Below are positions 1 through 11,154 of a DNA stretch of 55,002 nt, piece by piece. Position numbers and translations under genes: made by a program. Each line of letters starts with the position of its first letter. The first letter of the stretch is position 1. The notes below the pieces were generated by a model. The model was not told the origin of the DNA and did no database searches. It saw nothing but the letters and a program-made list of their open reading frames with translations. Origin of the DNA: Pedosphaera sp. (GTDB taxonomy: Bacteria > Verrucomicrobiota > Verrucomicrobiia > Limisphaerales > Pedosphaeraceae); the NCBI GenBank assembly GCA_028293285.1, contig JAQGPC010000280.1, positions 1 to 55,002 on the forward strand, read 5' to 3'.

Positions 1-168
1 TCCTCGCGCATCAAACATAAATACGGAGCCGCAAAGGCCCACTCCTCATCACTCACATCACTCGGATAATTACCTCGTTCTATCATCCAACAGCTTACAC
101 CAACAAAGTTAAGTACACCCTCTAGGACAATCCATCTGGCAGAAGAATTACAGAAGGGCCGGCATCAG

Positions 169-930
169 TTGGATTTGGACAAGTGGTTTGGTGTGCCGCA
201 TCCGGAAACGTTGGCCGTGCCGAAAGTGACGCCCACAGCCACTATCTTGGCAGAGGAAGTTTTGCGAAAAGCCTTGGAGGCACGCGGCGGATCTCAAGCC
301 GCTTTGAGCATTCGTTCCTTTCACGCCAAAGGAATGTATGACGCTGATTGCGGCTGGCTGGCCACGTCACCAGTGGAAATCTTTGCGACGAGATCCAATA
401 AGTGGCGGTTCGTCATTGACCAAAAATCGCCAATGGGGCTGAAGCTCGACGGCTATGGCTCTGGATTTGACGGACTGAACAGTTGGGAGACTCAGGACGG
501 GGCCGTTACCAGGCTGAAAGGCAAACGGCTTGAACAGAACCGCGACGATGCGGAATTCTTCGCGTGCTATGATGATCCACAAAACTATCAATCGGTGGAA
601 TCTCTGGGCGAAACGACGTTCGAAGGCAGAAAGTGCTACGCGTTAAAGCTGGTGACAAAGTCGGGCCGCCAAAAGACTCATTACTACGACGCAGCCAATT
701 TCCTTTTGTCTGGCACCATGGAGACAGTAGAAATTGGCGGCGCGCCAACCTTGTTAAAAAAGAGTTTTGCTGACTACCGCGAGTTCGGCGGATTTAAATT
801 CCCCATGCGCCAATGTTCCCAGACGCAGTTCAGTAAAGAGGTGATGCAATATGGTTCCATTGAGGTGAACCGGGTGGAAGACCTGGCGCTGAAGATGCCC
901 GTCCAACCTCATACCGTACCACGAAGATAG
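169..930 (+). CDS. LolA-like outer-membrane lipoprotein-sorting domain protein, possibly 5'-incomplete
   Basis: The protein has 253 residues and a TTG start. The frame is open upstream to about position 70 with no ATG, so the true start is unclear and the gene may be the surviving 3' part of a longer one. A helical stretch (residues about 25-45, ending LEARGG) leads into a beta-rich region rich in short Gly/Trp/Tyr strands. This layout is typical of the LolA/LolB-like 'outer membrane lipoprotein-sorting' domain that Verrucomicrobiota and Acidobacteria attach to peptidases. No signal peptide is visible from this start, which supports a missing N-terminus. A lipid or lipoprotein carrier role is inferred from the fold only. 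It lies 180 bases upstream of the MlaA-type gene, another outer-membrane lipid protein. Confidence 0.6.
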   Translation: MDLDKWFGVPHPETLAVPKVTPTATILAEEVLRKALEARGGSQAALSIRSFHAKGMYDADCGWLATSPVEIFATRSNKWRFVIDQKSPMGLKLDGYGSGFDGLNSWETQDGAVTRLKGKRLEQNRDDAEFFACYDDPQNYQSVESLGETTFEGRKCYALKLVTKSGRQKTHYYDAANFLLSGTMETVEIGGAPTLLKKSFADYREFGGFKFPMRQCSQTQFSKEVMQYGSIEVNRVEDLALKMPVQPHTVPRR

Positions 931-1112
931 TTGATGGCAAAGGGAGCAAGATGGTTGCTTCAAGAGGAAAACACCCCATATGCCACACCGCCCTTTTCCA
1001 ACATCGTCCAGCTTAATAGACGCAACGAGCGCGATTTTCAGTGCAATTGGTTGGCCGATACGCATTTAAAACGCGCGCTCTACATTCAGAAATAAAATCT
1101 CTAAGCATTTTG

Positions 1113-3161
1113 ATGAAAAAGGCTCTCCTGTTTTTTGCGCTGCTTCTTTGCGGGCTATGTGCAGCCTGTCCGTCCGCGTTCGGCCAGACCTTGGGCTTTA
1201 AACCACCCACTGATGGCGACAAACCGACTGACGCCGCCACCGCTCCCGGTGTTGCAACCAATCAGGTCGATAAAATCATCACTAACACGTCTCCGCCCGT
1301 AGTGACGCAGAAAACGCTCAATCCACCGCTCCCGACCAATTGGACTCATAATGCTGTTTCTGAAACCTTCGAACTCCCCAAATCTGTTCCCGATCCCATT
1401 GAACCGGTGAATCGCGTCATGTGGTCCTTCAACAAGGGGCTTATGGTCGGCGTCGTCAAGCCGACCAGCAAAGTCTATCGCGTCGTTGTGGGGAAGCCGG
1501 TTCGCAGAGGCATTGGCAATTTCAGTCGCAACGTTACTTATCCCGATCGCGTGATTAATAATTTATTACAAGCTCACTGGGTCGGCGCGCGGGATGAAAC
1601 CTATCGTTTCCTTTGCAACACAGTTCTTGGCGGCGCTGGTTTTTTCGATGTCGCCACCAAATTTAAAATCCCCAAATCGAACAAGGATTTCGGCCAGACC
1701 TTTGGCTATTGGGGGTGGAATCCCCAAGTCTATTTGATGCTCCCCGTCTTTGGCCCGAGCAACGACCGCGACGGCACCGGCCTCATCGGCGATACCCTCG
1801 TAAACCCACTCGTGTACTTTCCTCCTTATTCCTACGCCACCTATGGGTTCACCTATAATAATCTTTCCGACAACGTTGATGAATATGTCCGCTTCGCCCA
1901 AGCCGAAGCGGACGCCTATTCTGAAATTCAATATGTCTGGACCTTTGTCCGAAAAAATCAGGTGGCTGACTTCCAACTGAAGGGCAAACAGGACGAATCC
2001 ACGCTTGAAACCCTTCAATCGGTTTTTTTCACTTACCAGGATCAGGAATTTCCCGGCAATGCCACCACGACCTCAGTTTTAATTCCTACTACCGGAAGAA
2101 AATTAAAATTTACTTATTGGCTGCAACCCGGCAACGCCCCCGTAGTCTATATCGCTCCCGGCCTTGGTTCGCATCGTCTCGCTGAAACCGCGCTCGCCCT
2201 GGCCGAATTAGTTTATAAACAAGGTTTCTCCGTTGTATCCGTCAGCAGCGTTTACAATCCCGAATTCATGGAACACGCCTCCACTGCGGCTCTGCCGGCT
2301 TACACGCCTGTGGATGCTCAAGATTTGCATGTGGCCCTGACCGCGATTGATCGTCAATTGACGAAAGCCTATCCGTATCGGCTCGGTTCCAAAGCGCTCA
2401 TGGGCTACTCCATGGGGGCCTTTCATTCCTTGCTCATCGCTGGCACCGAATCAACCAATCAGGCGCCGTTGGTCAAGTTCGACCGTTACGTTGCCATCAA
2501 TACTCCCGTACGATTGCTCTATGGTGTATCCAAGCTGGACGAATTCTATCAAGCCCCATTGGAGTGGCCTCCTGAAGAACGGACCGCTGATATTGAAAAT
2601 ACCTTTCTTAAAGTCGCCGCGCTCAGTAGCAACACCCTTCGGCCCCAATCCACCTTGCCATTCAGTGCCGTCGAATCCAAATTCCTCATCGGTCTGGCCT
2701 TCCGCTTTATCCTGCGCGACGTCATCTACAGCAGCCAGCGGCGAAACAATCAAGGCGTCTTGCAGCATCCCATTAAAAACCTGCGACGCGATCCCGTGTA
2801 TCAAGAAATCCTTCAATTTTCCTATAAGGATTACTTCCAGAAATTTGCCATTCCCTATTATAAAACCCGCGGCATTGATTTGGCCTCACCAGAAGTCCTG
2901 GCCAAAGCCGGTGACTTGCGCACCTATGCCGAAGGCCTTCATGCCAATCCCCACATCCGGCTCATCGCGAACCGCAACGATTTCCTTCTCGCTGATGAAG
3001 ATTACGATTGGCTGCGTGCCACCTTTGATCCCAAGCAAATGACCGTCTTCGAGCGTGGTGGCCATCTCGGCAACCTGAGTCATCCTGGCGTCCAAAAAGC
3101 CATCCTCAACGCCCTCCAAGACCTCCGCCCACCACAAAAAAACGACAGCAAAACTCCTTAG
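1113..3161 (+). CDS. MlaA (VacJ)-type lipoprotein fused to an alpha/beta hydrolase
   Basis: I chose the ATG at 1113 (682 aa) over the upstream GTG at 1041 because it begins a clean export signal (MKKALLFFALLLCGLCAAC; Cys19 is a weak lipobox candidate). Residues about 92-285 match MlaA/VacJ: the DPIEPVNR hallmark, the N-x-P-x-R-V-x-N-N-L-L segment and a GFFDVA turn. MlaA removes misplaced phospholipids from the outer leaflet of the outer membrane. Residues about 320-675 are a second domain with an alpha/beta-hydrolase nucleophile elbow GYSMG (Ser433), a candidate acid in a NRNDFLLADEDYDW segment, and a C-terminal GGHLGNLSH histidine. Typical MlaA proteins have about 250 residues, so this is a true two-domain fusion. 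An esterase or phospholipase acting on lipids extracted by the MlaA half is plausible but inferred. Confidence 0.85.
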   Translation: MKKALLFFALLLCGLCAACPSAFGQTLGFKPPTDGDKPTDAATAPGVATNQVDKIITNTSPPVVTQKTLNPPLPTNWTHNAVSETFELPKSVPDPIEPVNRVMWSFNKGLMVGVVKPTSKVYRVVVGKPVRRGIGNFSRNVTYPDRVINNLLQAHWVGARDETYRFLCNTVLGGAGFFDVATKFKIPKSNKDFGQTFGYWGWNPQVYLMLPVFGPSNDRDGTGLIGDTLVNPLVYFPPYSYATYGFTYNNLSDNVDEYVRFAQAEADAYSEIQYVWTFVRKNQVADFQLKGKQDESTLETLQSVFFTYQDQEFPGNATTTSVLIPTTGRKLKFTYWLQPGNAPVVYIAPGLGSHRLAETALALAELVYKQGFSVVSVSSVYNPEFMEHASTAALPAYTPVDAQDLHVALTAIDRQLTKAYPYRLGSKALMGYSMGAFHSLLIAGTESTNQAPLVKFDRYVAINTPVRLLYGVSKLDEFYQAPLEWPPEERTADIENTFLKVAALSSNTLRPQSTLPFSAVESKFLIGLAFRFILRDVIYSSQRRNNQGVLQHPIKNLRRDPVYQEILQFSYKDYFQKFAIPYYKTRGIDLASPEVLAKAGDLRTYAEGLHANPHIRLIANRNDFLLADEDYDWLRATFDPKQMTVFERGGHLGNLSHPGVQKAILNALQDLRPPQKNDSKTP

Positions 3162-3200
3162 ACCCACGACCTATCTAATCTCTGTAGGAGCCGACGTAAC

Positions 3201-3336
3201 GGCGTGTTGCCCAAATCCCGGAGCGCGGACGTCCCCGTCCGCAGCAACGTTAAACCGGCAGAATTCTTAGACCTCTCCAGACTTTAAAATAACCCGGACC
3301 ACGCCTTTTGCAGCCTTCCGATTTGGGCAACACGCC
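3201..3336. repeat. Intergenic inverted repeat with internal hairpin
   Basis: A perfect 17-base arm, 3201-3217, recurs inverted at 3320-3336 (arm ggcgtgttgcccaaatc). Between them, 3225-3242 forms a perfect 7-bp hairpin (gcggacg / cgtccgc, 4-base loop). The element fills the gap between two convergent genes, so it may work as a bidirectional terminator or be a dispersed palindromic repeat. Just upstream (3184-3197) the word gtaggagccgacgt resembles gtaggagacgacgt near 54752. Confidence 0.7.
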
Positions 3337-3377
3337 CGTAAGGAGGGTTCCAACCTTTCCTTCCAGAACCACTAGGC

Positions 3378-5957
3378 TCAATTCACAAACGTCAGCTTTA
3401 CCCGTTGTGACTTGAGAATATAAAGCGACCAGATCGTGGCCGGAACAATGGTGCGAAAAATAGCAGAGTAATTGGATGTGCCTGCCACAGCAGCGTGCGG
3501 AATAAATCCGCATCCCACCTGATCAACGATGGTGACCATCACATTGACGGTCAGAAAAATCAGAAAAAATCGTCGGAAAGCGTATCGTTTTTGAAAAAAG
3601 AAGACGGCGTTTAGCACCGAGAAAACCAACAAGCTCAAATTGCCCAGCAGTTCCAAAATCAATATGGGTGCCCACAAAGAATGATAAGCTGAAGAGTCAG
3701 GCGCGGTTAGATAGTTCCAGGTGGTCACGGAGTAGGCGGAAGAGTTTTTTGCAATCAGGAACGTAATGTTGATTGGAGCAAGGCACATTGCAATCGCCAG
3801 CACGATCAGCCAGCCGCCAATCCCCTTTAGTGGATGTGCAATCAAGGGCGGAGTAGACGATTTATATTCGGGGCGGAACCAATATAAGGCCACTGCCCCG
3901 GCTGCCACCAATAGAAAATAAATCGCTCCCATTGCCAGGATGCTCCAATTCGGCTGGAATGATTTATCTTTCGTCATTCTGCGTGAGGTGCCGCTGCTGA
4001 TATTGGCATGCTGAATCCCGAATCCCACCGCCTCGCGAATCTTCTTCAAATTGTTCAGATGTTCCGGCACGTCCTTCACCGCGACTTCATCGGCCAGAGT
4101 CGCCACCTCATAATGAATCGTGAGCCGGCGGTTGTTATAGTTTACCCGCCGCTCAAATCGCATGGCTTCGTCCCGCACCGATTTGATTTCATTTTTAATG
4201 GCATAATCCTGCGGCAGGGTAATTTCGGTATTCTGAATATAATGCCGGGGGTGAACCACTCCGAGTGGGGTCGTGCGGATGGAGGTTTCCGGGCTTTTTG
4301 CAAACGAAAATATTTCGTCCGGATAAAACCAGCATGCCCATTCCTTTTTGTCTTCTGATAATTCGTAAATATCGGACACTTCATAATGTTCGTAGGTTTT
4401 GATGAGGTTCTTCTCCTGGTCATCCTGCACTTCCATCGGCTGCGCCGATTTGACTTTCGGATACTTTTTTGCAGTCTGATTTAAATAGGCTTTTTCCAAA
4501 TCCTCCCGCCGGGTTCCCGCTAGTGTTGCTCTCATCCGGTCTGCTGCTGCCCCTTCAAAAATTGACGTCACTTCATAAACAATGGGCGTACGATAACTTT
4601 TTATCCTGAACGTCTCATTGACGGTGGTTTTTGGAAGGCCCGCGGTATGACGCGGAATTATACAGAGATTCGTTGTCCCCGCTTCAACGATCAAACCTCG
4701 TCCATAATCTGGAAAATAAAAATCCTTCAAATGGCCCCGTTGATAGGAGCGCGTGGGGTCCAGCCAATAAGTTTTCCCATTAACTTTTACCTGCGCCGTT
4801 ACATGATTGAAGGCGTAAGGCGAAGGTGCCCATTCATCCACATGTCTGCTGTAAGTATCCACCAGGACTGGATGCGCCTCGATTTCCAACTCGTGCAGGA
4901 TCGCGCAAAACAATGCCACTTTGTCTTTGCAATCTCCGAATCGGCGGTTAAAAACGGCCGCTGGTTCATTAGGTTGGTGCGATCCCTGGCCGATTTCAAT
5001 GCCCAGATACCGCACCTCATCCTGTACGAATCTTAATGCGAACCGTACCTGTTCTTCCTGGTCAGCGGACAATCGCCACAACGCAATTTTCTGAATTAAA
5101 TCTGCCGGCAACGGTCCCGAGTGTTCGTAAAGCGCTTCAGCCCACCCGGCCACTTCCGTCCAGCTTGAGAATTCCGTGAATTGGATCCAGCCCAGTTGGG
5201 TGTACCCCGGTGGCATTGAACCTTCCAACGCCACCGGGCGGCGGTTTTTCAACTCCCATGAATATTCCATTAATCCACTGACATCTTTGATAGTGGGCTG
5301 GACTTGCGTTGCATGGTTCTGGATGGTGAGCCTGCGCGCAGCGGGCCATAACAGCCGAAAGGCATGTTTCTCTATTGGGATGGCCCAATCAATGAGCGTG
5401 TAGTTAAGAAAATGCCCCCGCAGGACTGGATTGTTTCCGCGAACAGTCCACGCATATTCGATGATATCTCCCACCCGCACATCTTCCAAAAACAGGACTG
5501 CTGACAGGTTCCCATTATACATGTGTCTTTCCAGCTCTGCTTCCTGCTGGATGACTTTGATTTTGTCTGCATCCAATCGGTCGTAGGTCTTATCTCCCCG
5601 GCGAATGACAATGTAATGCAAAATCAATTGCTGATACGTGGGATCATAATTGAAACTCAAACTTGCTCCATTTTGCACACCGTTCTGGCTGGTGATTTTT
5701 TTGACTATGTGGCAGTAATTTTCATCCTTTCCTGCATGCACCTGTGTGTCCAAAAGCAAGTAACGCTCCCCTTCATTGCTTGAGGGCGAAGATGCTGGTT
5801 CGTCTGCTGGCTCGGACACCGGCTTCACCCACTTGCCGGAATCCTGGATCATAAATGCATTCGTTCCATTCTGGCCTTGGCCCCAGGCCGGCAGGCCAAC
5901 CGCCGAAAAGAAAAACAAAATGAATAACCAGGCTTTCACCACCCTCAGGCGAGGCAT
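3378..5957 (-). CDS. DUF3857/transglutaminase-like membrane protein with C-terminal DUF2569
   Basis: The start used here is the ATG at 5957, which opens a signal sequence (MPRLRVVKAWLFILFFFSAV), giving 859 aa; the frame is open further to 6026. Residues about 55-220 look like DUF3857. The region about 300-410 is a transglutaminase-like fold with the complete triad: Cys343 in FGDCKDK, His385 in FNHV and Asp400 in WLDPT. The last 140 residues hold at least four membrane segments starting with KGIGGWLIVLAIAMCLAP, the DUF2569 signature. The catalytic part should face the periplasm and be anchored by the C-terminus. Transglutaminase-fold enzymes of this type are often proteases or cross-linkers; the substrate is unknown. 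It is convergent with the MlaA fusion gene. Confidence 0.85.
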   Translation of the reverse strand: MPRLRVVKAWLFILFFFSAVGLPAWGQGQNGTNAFMIQDSGKWVKPVSEPADEPASSPSSNEGERYLLLDTQVHAGKDENYCHIVKKITSQNGVQNGASLSFNYDPTYQQLILHYIVIRRGDKTYDRLDADKIKVIQQEAELERHMYNGNLSAVLFLEDVRVGDIIEYAWTVRGNNPVLRGHFLNYTLIDWAIPIEKHAFRLLWPAARRLTIQNHATQVQPTIKDVSGLMEYSWELKNRRPVALEGSMPPGYTQLGWIQFTEFSSWTEVAGWAEALYEHSGPLPADLIQKIALWRLSADQEEQVRFALRFVQDEVRYLGIEIGQGSHQPNEPAAVFNRRFGDCKDKVALFCAILHELEIEAHPVLVDTYSRHVDEWAPSPYAFNHVTAQVKVNGKTYWLDPTRSYQRGHLKDFYFPDYGRGLIVEAGTTNLCIIPRHTAGLPKTTVNETFRIKSYRTPIVYEVTSIFEGAAADRMRATLAGTRREDLEKAYLNQTAKKYPKVKSAQPMEVQDDQEKNLIKTYEHYEVSDIYELSEDKKEWACWFYPDEIFSFAKSPETSIRTTPLGVVHPRHYIQNTEITLPQDYAIKNEIKSVRDEAMRFERRVNYNNRRLTIHYEVATLADEVAVKDVPEHLNNLKKIREAVGFGIQHANISSGTSRRMTKDKSFQPNWSILAMGAIYFLLVAAGAVALYWFRPEYKSSTPPLIAHPLKGIGGWLIVLAIAMCLAPINITFLIAKNSSAYSVTTWNYLTAPDSSAYHSLWAPILILELLGNLSLLVFSVLNAVFFFQKRYAFRRFFLIFLTVNVMVTIVDQVGCGFIPHAAVAGTSNYSAIFRTIVPATIWSLYILKSQRVKLTFVN

Positions 5958-6134
5958 GTGAAAGGGTATAATCATCCACCATCCATTATTATTATCGCAA
6001 TGCTTGGGCAATTGCACCGCTAGCAATTACTCGACCTATAAAGAAATTTAAATGAAAATCCCACCCCGTTGGGCTCTTCGGGGTTTAGCATCAATCTCCT
6101 GTTCTACCTGCCGCTGGTTGGCTAAAGTAATTTC

Positions 6135-6797
6135 ATGAACTGCATCGTCACTGCCGGTCCCACGTATGAGAACCTGGACGAAGTGCGGCGGCTTACCAAT
6201 TTTTCCACCGGACGCCTTGGTTCGGAACTGGCTGGTTTCCTCGTCGGCCATGGCCACACCGTGACGTTGCTCCTCGGCCAGCAATCCACCTATCGCCCGG
6301 AGCACTCTGCCGCCAAAGTCGAAACCTTCACCACCACCACCGACTTGCGCGACCGTTTGCAAAAACTTTCGCAGCAATCCACGGACGTCGTCTTCCACGC
6401 CGCCGCCGTCAGTGATTTTACCTTCGGAAAAATCTGGTCCCGCTCCGCCACTGGCGAAATGACTGAAATAAAATCCGGCAAAATCTCCACCCGCCAGGGC
6501 AACTTGCTCGCCGAGCTATTGCCCACGCCCAAAATCATCGCCGAACTGCGCAGTTGGTATCCTCAGGCCCGGCTCGTTGGATGGAAATATGAAGTGGAAG
6601 GGGACCGCGCCGGCGTAATCGCTTTAGGCGAACGCCAAATGGCCGATTGTCGTACCGACGCCTGCGTGGTCAACGGTAAAGCCTATGGCCTCGGCTTCGG
6701 CCTCGTCACCAGTATCGGCCAATGCACTCATTTGTGTGACGGCAGTTCATTATTCACCGCGCTCGAAGAGTTGATCCAAGGAACTCCCACCACGTAA
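6135..6797 (+). CDS. Phosphopantothenate-cysteine ligase (CoaB domain only)
   Basis: The 220-aa protein has the DFP/CoaB fold: N-terminal VTAGPTYENLDEVRRLTN followed by FSTGRLG, and AAAVSDF in the middle. The family joins phosphopantothenate and cysteine on the route to coenzyme A, using a nucleotide triphosphate. In most bacteria this domain is fused behind a CoaC decarboxylase; here no CoaC domain is present, and the length fits CoaB alone. The region normally carrying the conserved Lys (KIKK) is replaced by TEIKSGKIS, consistent with the divergent stand-alone form. The reaction is inferred from the family and could differ. Confidence 0.8.
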   Translation: MNCIVTAGPTYENLDEVRRLTNFSTGRLGSELAGFLVGHGHTVTLLLGQQSTYRPEHSAAKVETFTTTTDLRDRLQKLSQQSTDVVFHAAAVSDFTFGKIWSRSATGEMTEIKSGKISTRQGNLLAELLPTPKIIAELRSWYPQARLVGWKYEVEGDRAGVIALGERQMADCRTDACVVNGKAYGLGFGLVTSIGQCTHLCDGSSLFTALEELIQGTPTT

Positions 6798-6824
6798 CAC
6801 GCACTACGCAACAAGCGACACTCC

Positions 6825-8579
6825 TTAAAACTCAAACTTCTTCAACTGCCTTAATCCCAGTTTGAGCGGCACCCAGCCCAGAACAAACGAAAGCCCGATA
6901 AATCCGCAAATACTGAAAAAAGCCAGATAGGGCGAGGGCGATTGTTCGCGCATTTCCGCCGATCCAAATGCCAGCATCAACACCGTTGCCAGTATATACA
7001 TAAAACTCAGCACCAGGCAGAACGTGCCGCCGAACCCGCTGACAATTTTGGTCGGATTGCCTTCCTTGAAATTCGGGTAAAGCACCCCCAAGCCTGCTGC
7101 CAATCCATTCAAGGCAAAAGTCATAACGCCAATCACTGCCCCAAAGAAAATGATGCGGTCCCACGTCATGTCCAGCAAATAGCAGGAGAGCGAGATTAAG
7201 CTCAACGTCACCACCAGCGAGGAACAGCTCGCCAGCCAATATTTCGCTTTCACCACCCGTTCCAGTCCCATGGGTGCCATGCCGATAATCCACAGCCGCC
7301 GACCTTCCAATGAAAATTGCGGATACACAAAGCGCGTCGTCAACGTCGCCAGATTAAGCGAACAAGCCCCGAGGTTCAGGTAGGAAACCAGGTGCAGCCA
7401 GAACGGGTTGTTCAATTGGTTCGTGAAATGCCGCAGGTTAATGATGTAAACTCCCAACAGCCCAAACAGCAGCACCGACTGCCCCCACTGCGTCGTGTCC
7501 CGCCAGAACATGCGCGCATCCTTCGCCAGCAACGCGCGCGTGTCCCGCTGCAGCCAGTGCATCTTTGCAAAGAATCGTTCAATTCTCCCTTGTGGCGATT
7601 CGAACGGCTTTTTCCGTCGGCTTAACGTCTTAAACCATTCCCATTGCCCGAGCGCACTGGCCCGGCTCTGCACCTCAGACGCTGCGTTGTAATACAAATT
7701 TCCCAGGCGCGTGAAAGCCAGGAAGCCGAAGAAAGTCACGTGACTTAACAGCACCAGCATGAAAAATCCCGCCAGCGGTAGTACGCCCTCCGCCCATTGC
7801 AAAACACTGCTGGACAGCCAGTAGCTCGGCAGAAAAGCAAATTGCGCGAACTTCGTCTTTTGCAATAGTTGATCCAACACGGCCAAAACTCTTGTCTCCA
7901 GCATGTCATCCGGGGCCGGTTGGTCCTTCCACCAAAATCCGGCCATTACTAGCAGTGCCGCCGCAAACACCACCGCCGACACTTGAAACGCGCGCCGGTC
8001 CAGAAAGCGTCCCAGATTGATCGCCAGCCAGGAACCCGCCACTCCCGGTAAAATGATAAAGAGACCTATTAACACCAGTGTTACTGGATAAAAATGCCAA
8101 GCCACATGTCGCGTCAGTCCGAATGCTGCCAGCAGGGGCGATATCAAAAACACAAACGCCCAGGATGCCAGCAAAGTGGATTCAAGAAACTTCCACTGGA
8201 AAATCGTCTGGGCCGGCACTGGCAACGTCATCAGGAAGGCCGCCTCGCGGTTCCGAAACAAGTTCGTATAACTGATGATCATATTGCTCAACAGAAGCAT
8301 CGCAAACAGGAAGGCAAATAGCAGGTAAAGCAACCGCTCAGTGAGTACAATGCCCAAGCCTGGAAATGAGGCCACAAAGTTGAGCCCTTTGTAAAAGAGC
8401 CAGAACGACAATCCCAGGTAGCCGAGAATGAAGATAAGAATCAGTCCGGTCAGCAACCGGGATTGGTTTCGGACTGCTTTTAAACGCCGCCAGGCTTGCG
8501 TCGCATTAACGCGAATAAGCAACAAAAGCGGCGCGGGCACCCTGCTGGACTGTGCTGAACCATCAGACATCGGCGGCAT
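6825..8579 (-). CDS. Putative ABC-exporter-type integral membrane permease
   Basis: This is a 584-aa protein with about ten to twelve strongly hydrophobic segments spread over its length (for example LLTGLILIFILGYLGLSFWL and LLYLLFAFLFAMLLL). It also has a soluble loop around residues 310-360 rich in Arg/Lys (LSRRKK, IERFFAKMHW). The layout matches the 'putative ABC exporter' permease family common in PVC bacteria. No ATP-binding subunit is encoded next to it: the flanking genes are a CoaB-type ligase and recG, both on the other strand. The partner must lie elsewhere. Substrate is unknown. An ATG three codons further in (8570) is an equally good start. Confidence 0.7.
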   Translation of the reverse strand: MPPMSDGSAQSSRVPAPLLLLIRVNATQAWRRLKAVRNQSRLLTGLILIFILGYLGLSFWLFYKGLNFVASFPGLGIVLTERLLYLLFAFLFAMLLLSNMIISYTNLFRNREAAFLMTLPVPAQTIFQWKFLESTLLASWAFVFLISPLLAAFGLTRHVAWHFYPVTLVLIGLFIILPGVAGSWLAINLGRFLDRRAFQVSAVVFAAALLVMAGFWWKDQPAPDDMLETRVLAVLDQLLQKTKFAQFAFLPSYWLSSSVLQWAEGVLPLAGFFMLVLLSHVTFFGFLAFTRLGNLYYNAASEVQSRASALGQWEWFKTLSRRKKPFESPQGRIERFFAKMHWLQRDTRALLAKDARMFWRDTTQWGQSVLLFGLLGVYIINLRHFTNQLNNPFWLHLVSYLNLGACSLNLATLTTRFVYPQFSLEGRRLWIIGMAPMGLERVVKAKYWLASCSSLVVTLSLISLSCYLLDMTWDRIIFFGAVIGVMTFALNGLAAGLGVLYPNFKEGNPTKIVSGFGGTFCLVLSFMYILATVLMLAFGSAEMREQSPSPYLAFFSICGFIGLSFVLGWVPLKLGLRQLKKFEF

Positions 8580-8728
8580 GGTAATGTATCATCTGTCGGC
8601 CCGCAATCATGTAGCTTCGTCGCTAATTCAAGTGAAACCATGGCTGAAACGTAGGTTTTCAGCCACATGCTAATTAAACACCGCTTTCCCGTTGAAGGTG
8701 CGCCCACTCGTTTGTATCGTACTCTCAG

Positions 8729-10792
<2,064 letters not shown>

Positions 10793-10839
10793 ATTTTTTT
10801 CGTTGCCGTTTTCCTTCAACGTGTTAAATTCAGGCACTT

Positions 10840-10983
10840 ATGAAAAGGAAATTGTCCCTTATTGCACTATTGTGTCTGACCAGTCTCGTATTCGTGGGTT
10901 GTGAGCCAAAGTCTACCGACACCACTACTACTCCTCCTACGAACGCAGCTCCGGTAGCTCCGTCTACGAACACGACCAAGTAA
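10840..10983 (+). CDS. Small Thr/Pro-rich lipoprotein
   Basis: A 47-aa reading frame starts at the ATG at 10840, 47 bases after recG. It begins MKRKLSLIALLCLTSLVFVGC, a type II (lipoprotein) signal with a VFVGC lipobox, leaving a mature peptide of only 27 residues rich in Thr, Pro, Ala and Ser. It is followed directly by two hairpins that would end transcription. Such tiny lipoproteins are common in this phylum, and a role cannot be deduced. The signal peptide, position and terminator support it as real. Confidence 0.7.
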   Translation: MKRKLSLIALLCLTSLVFVGCEPKSTDTTTTPPTNAAPVAPSTNTTK

Positions 10984-10985
10984 GA

Positions 10986-11053
10986 CACACTTCCAAAGTT
11001 ACTTTGGGAAAGTGTTAAACACACAAGCCGGGCAAGGGGTTTTTGCCCGGCTT
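10986..11053 (+). terminator. Hairpin pair ending the recG/small-lipoprotein transcript
   Basis: The second hairpin is a perfect 11-bp stem, aagccgggcaa (11025-11035) paired with ttgcccggctt (11043-11053), with a 7-base loop and followed by an AT-rich run (acttattttaaa). A weaker stem precedes it (acacttccaaagt with actttgggaaagtgt, 10986-11016). Together they look like a factor-independent terminator. Confidence 0.8.
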
Positions 11054-11154
11054 ACTTATTTTAAAGAAAGTTAGATTTGGGAAGAGCCCGGTAATCAGGC
11101 ATGTGTTGCCGGGAATGGCCTTGGTTTTTTCTTAAACCGATATAGATTCTCCTG

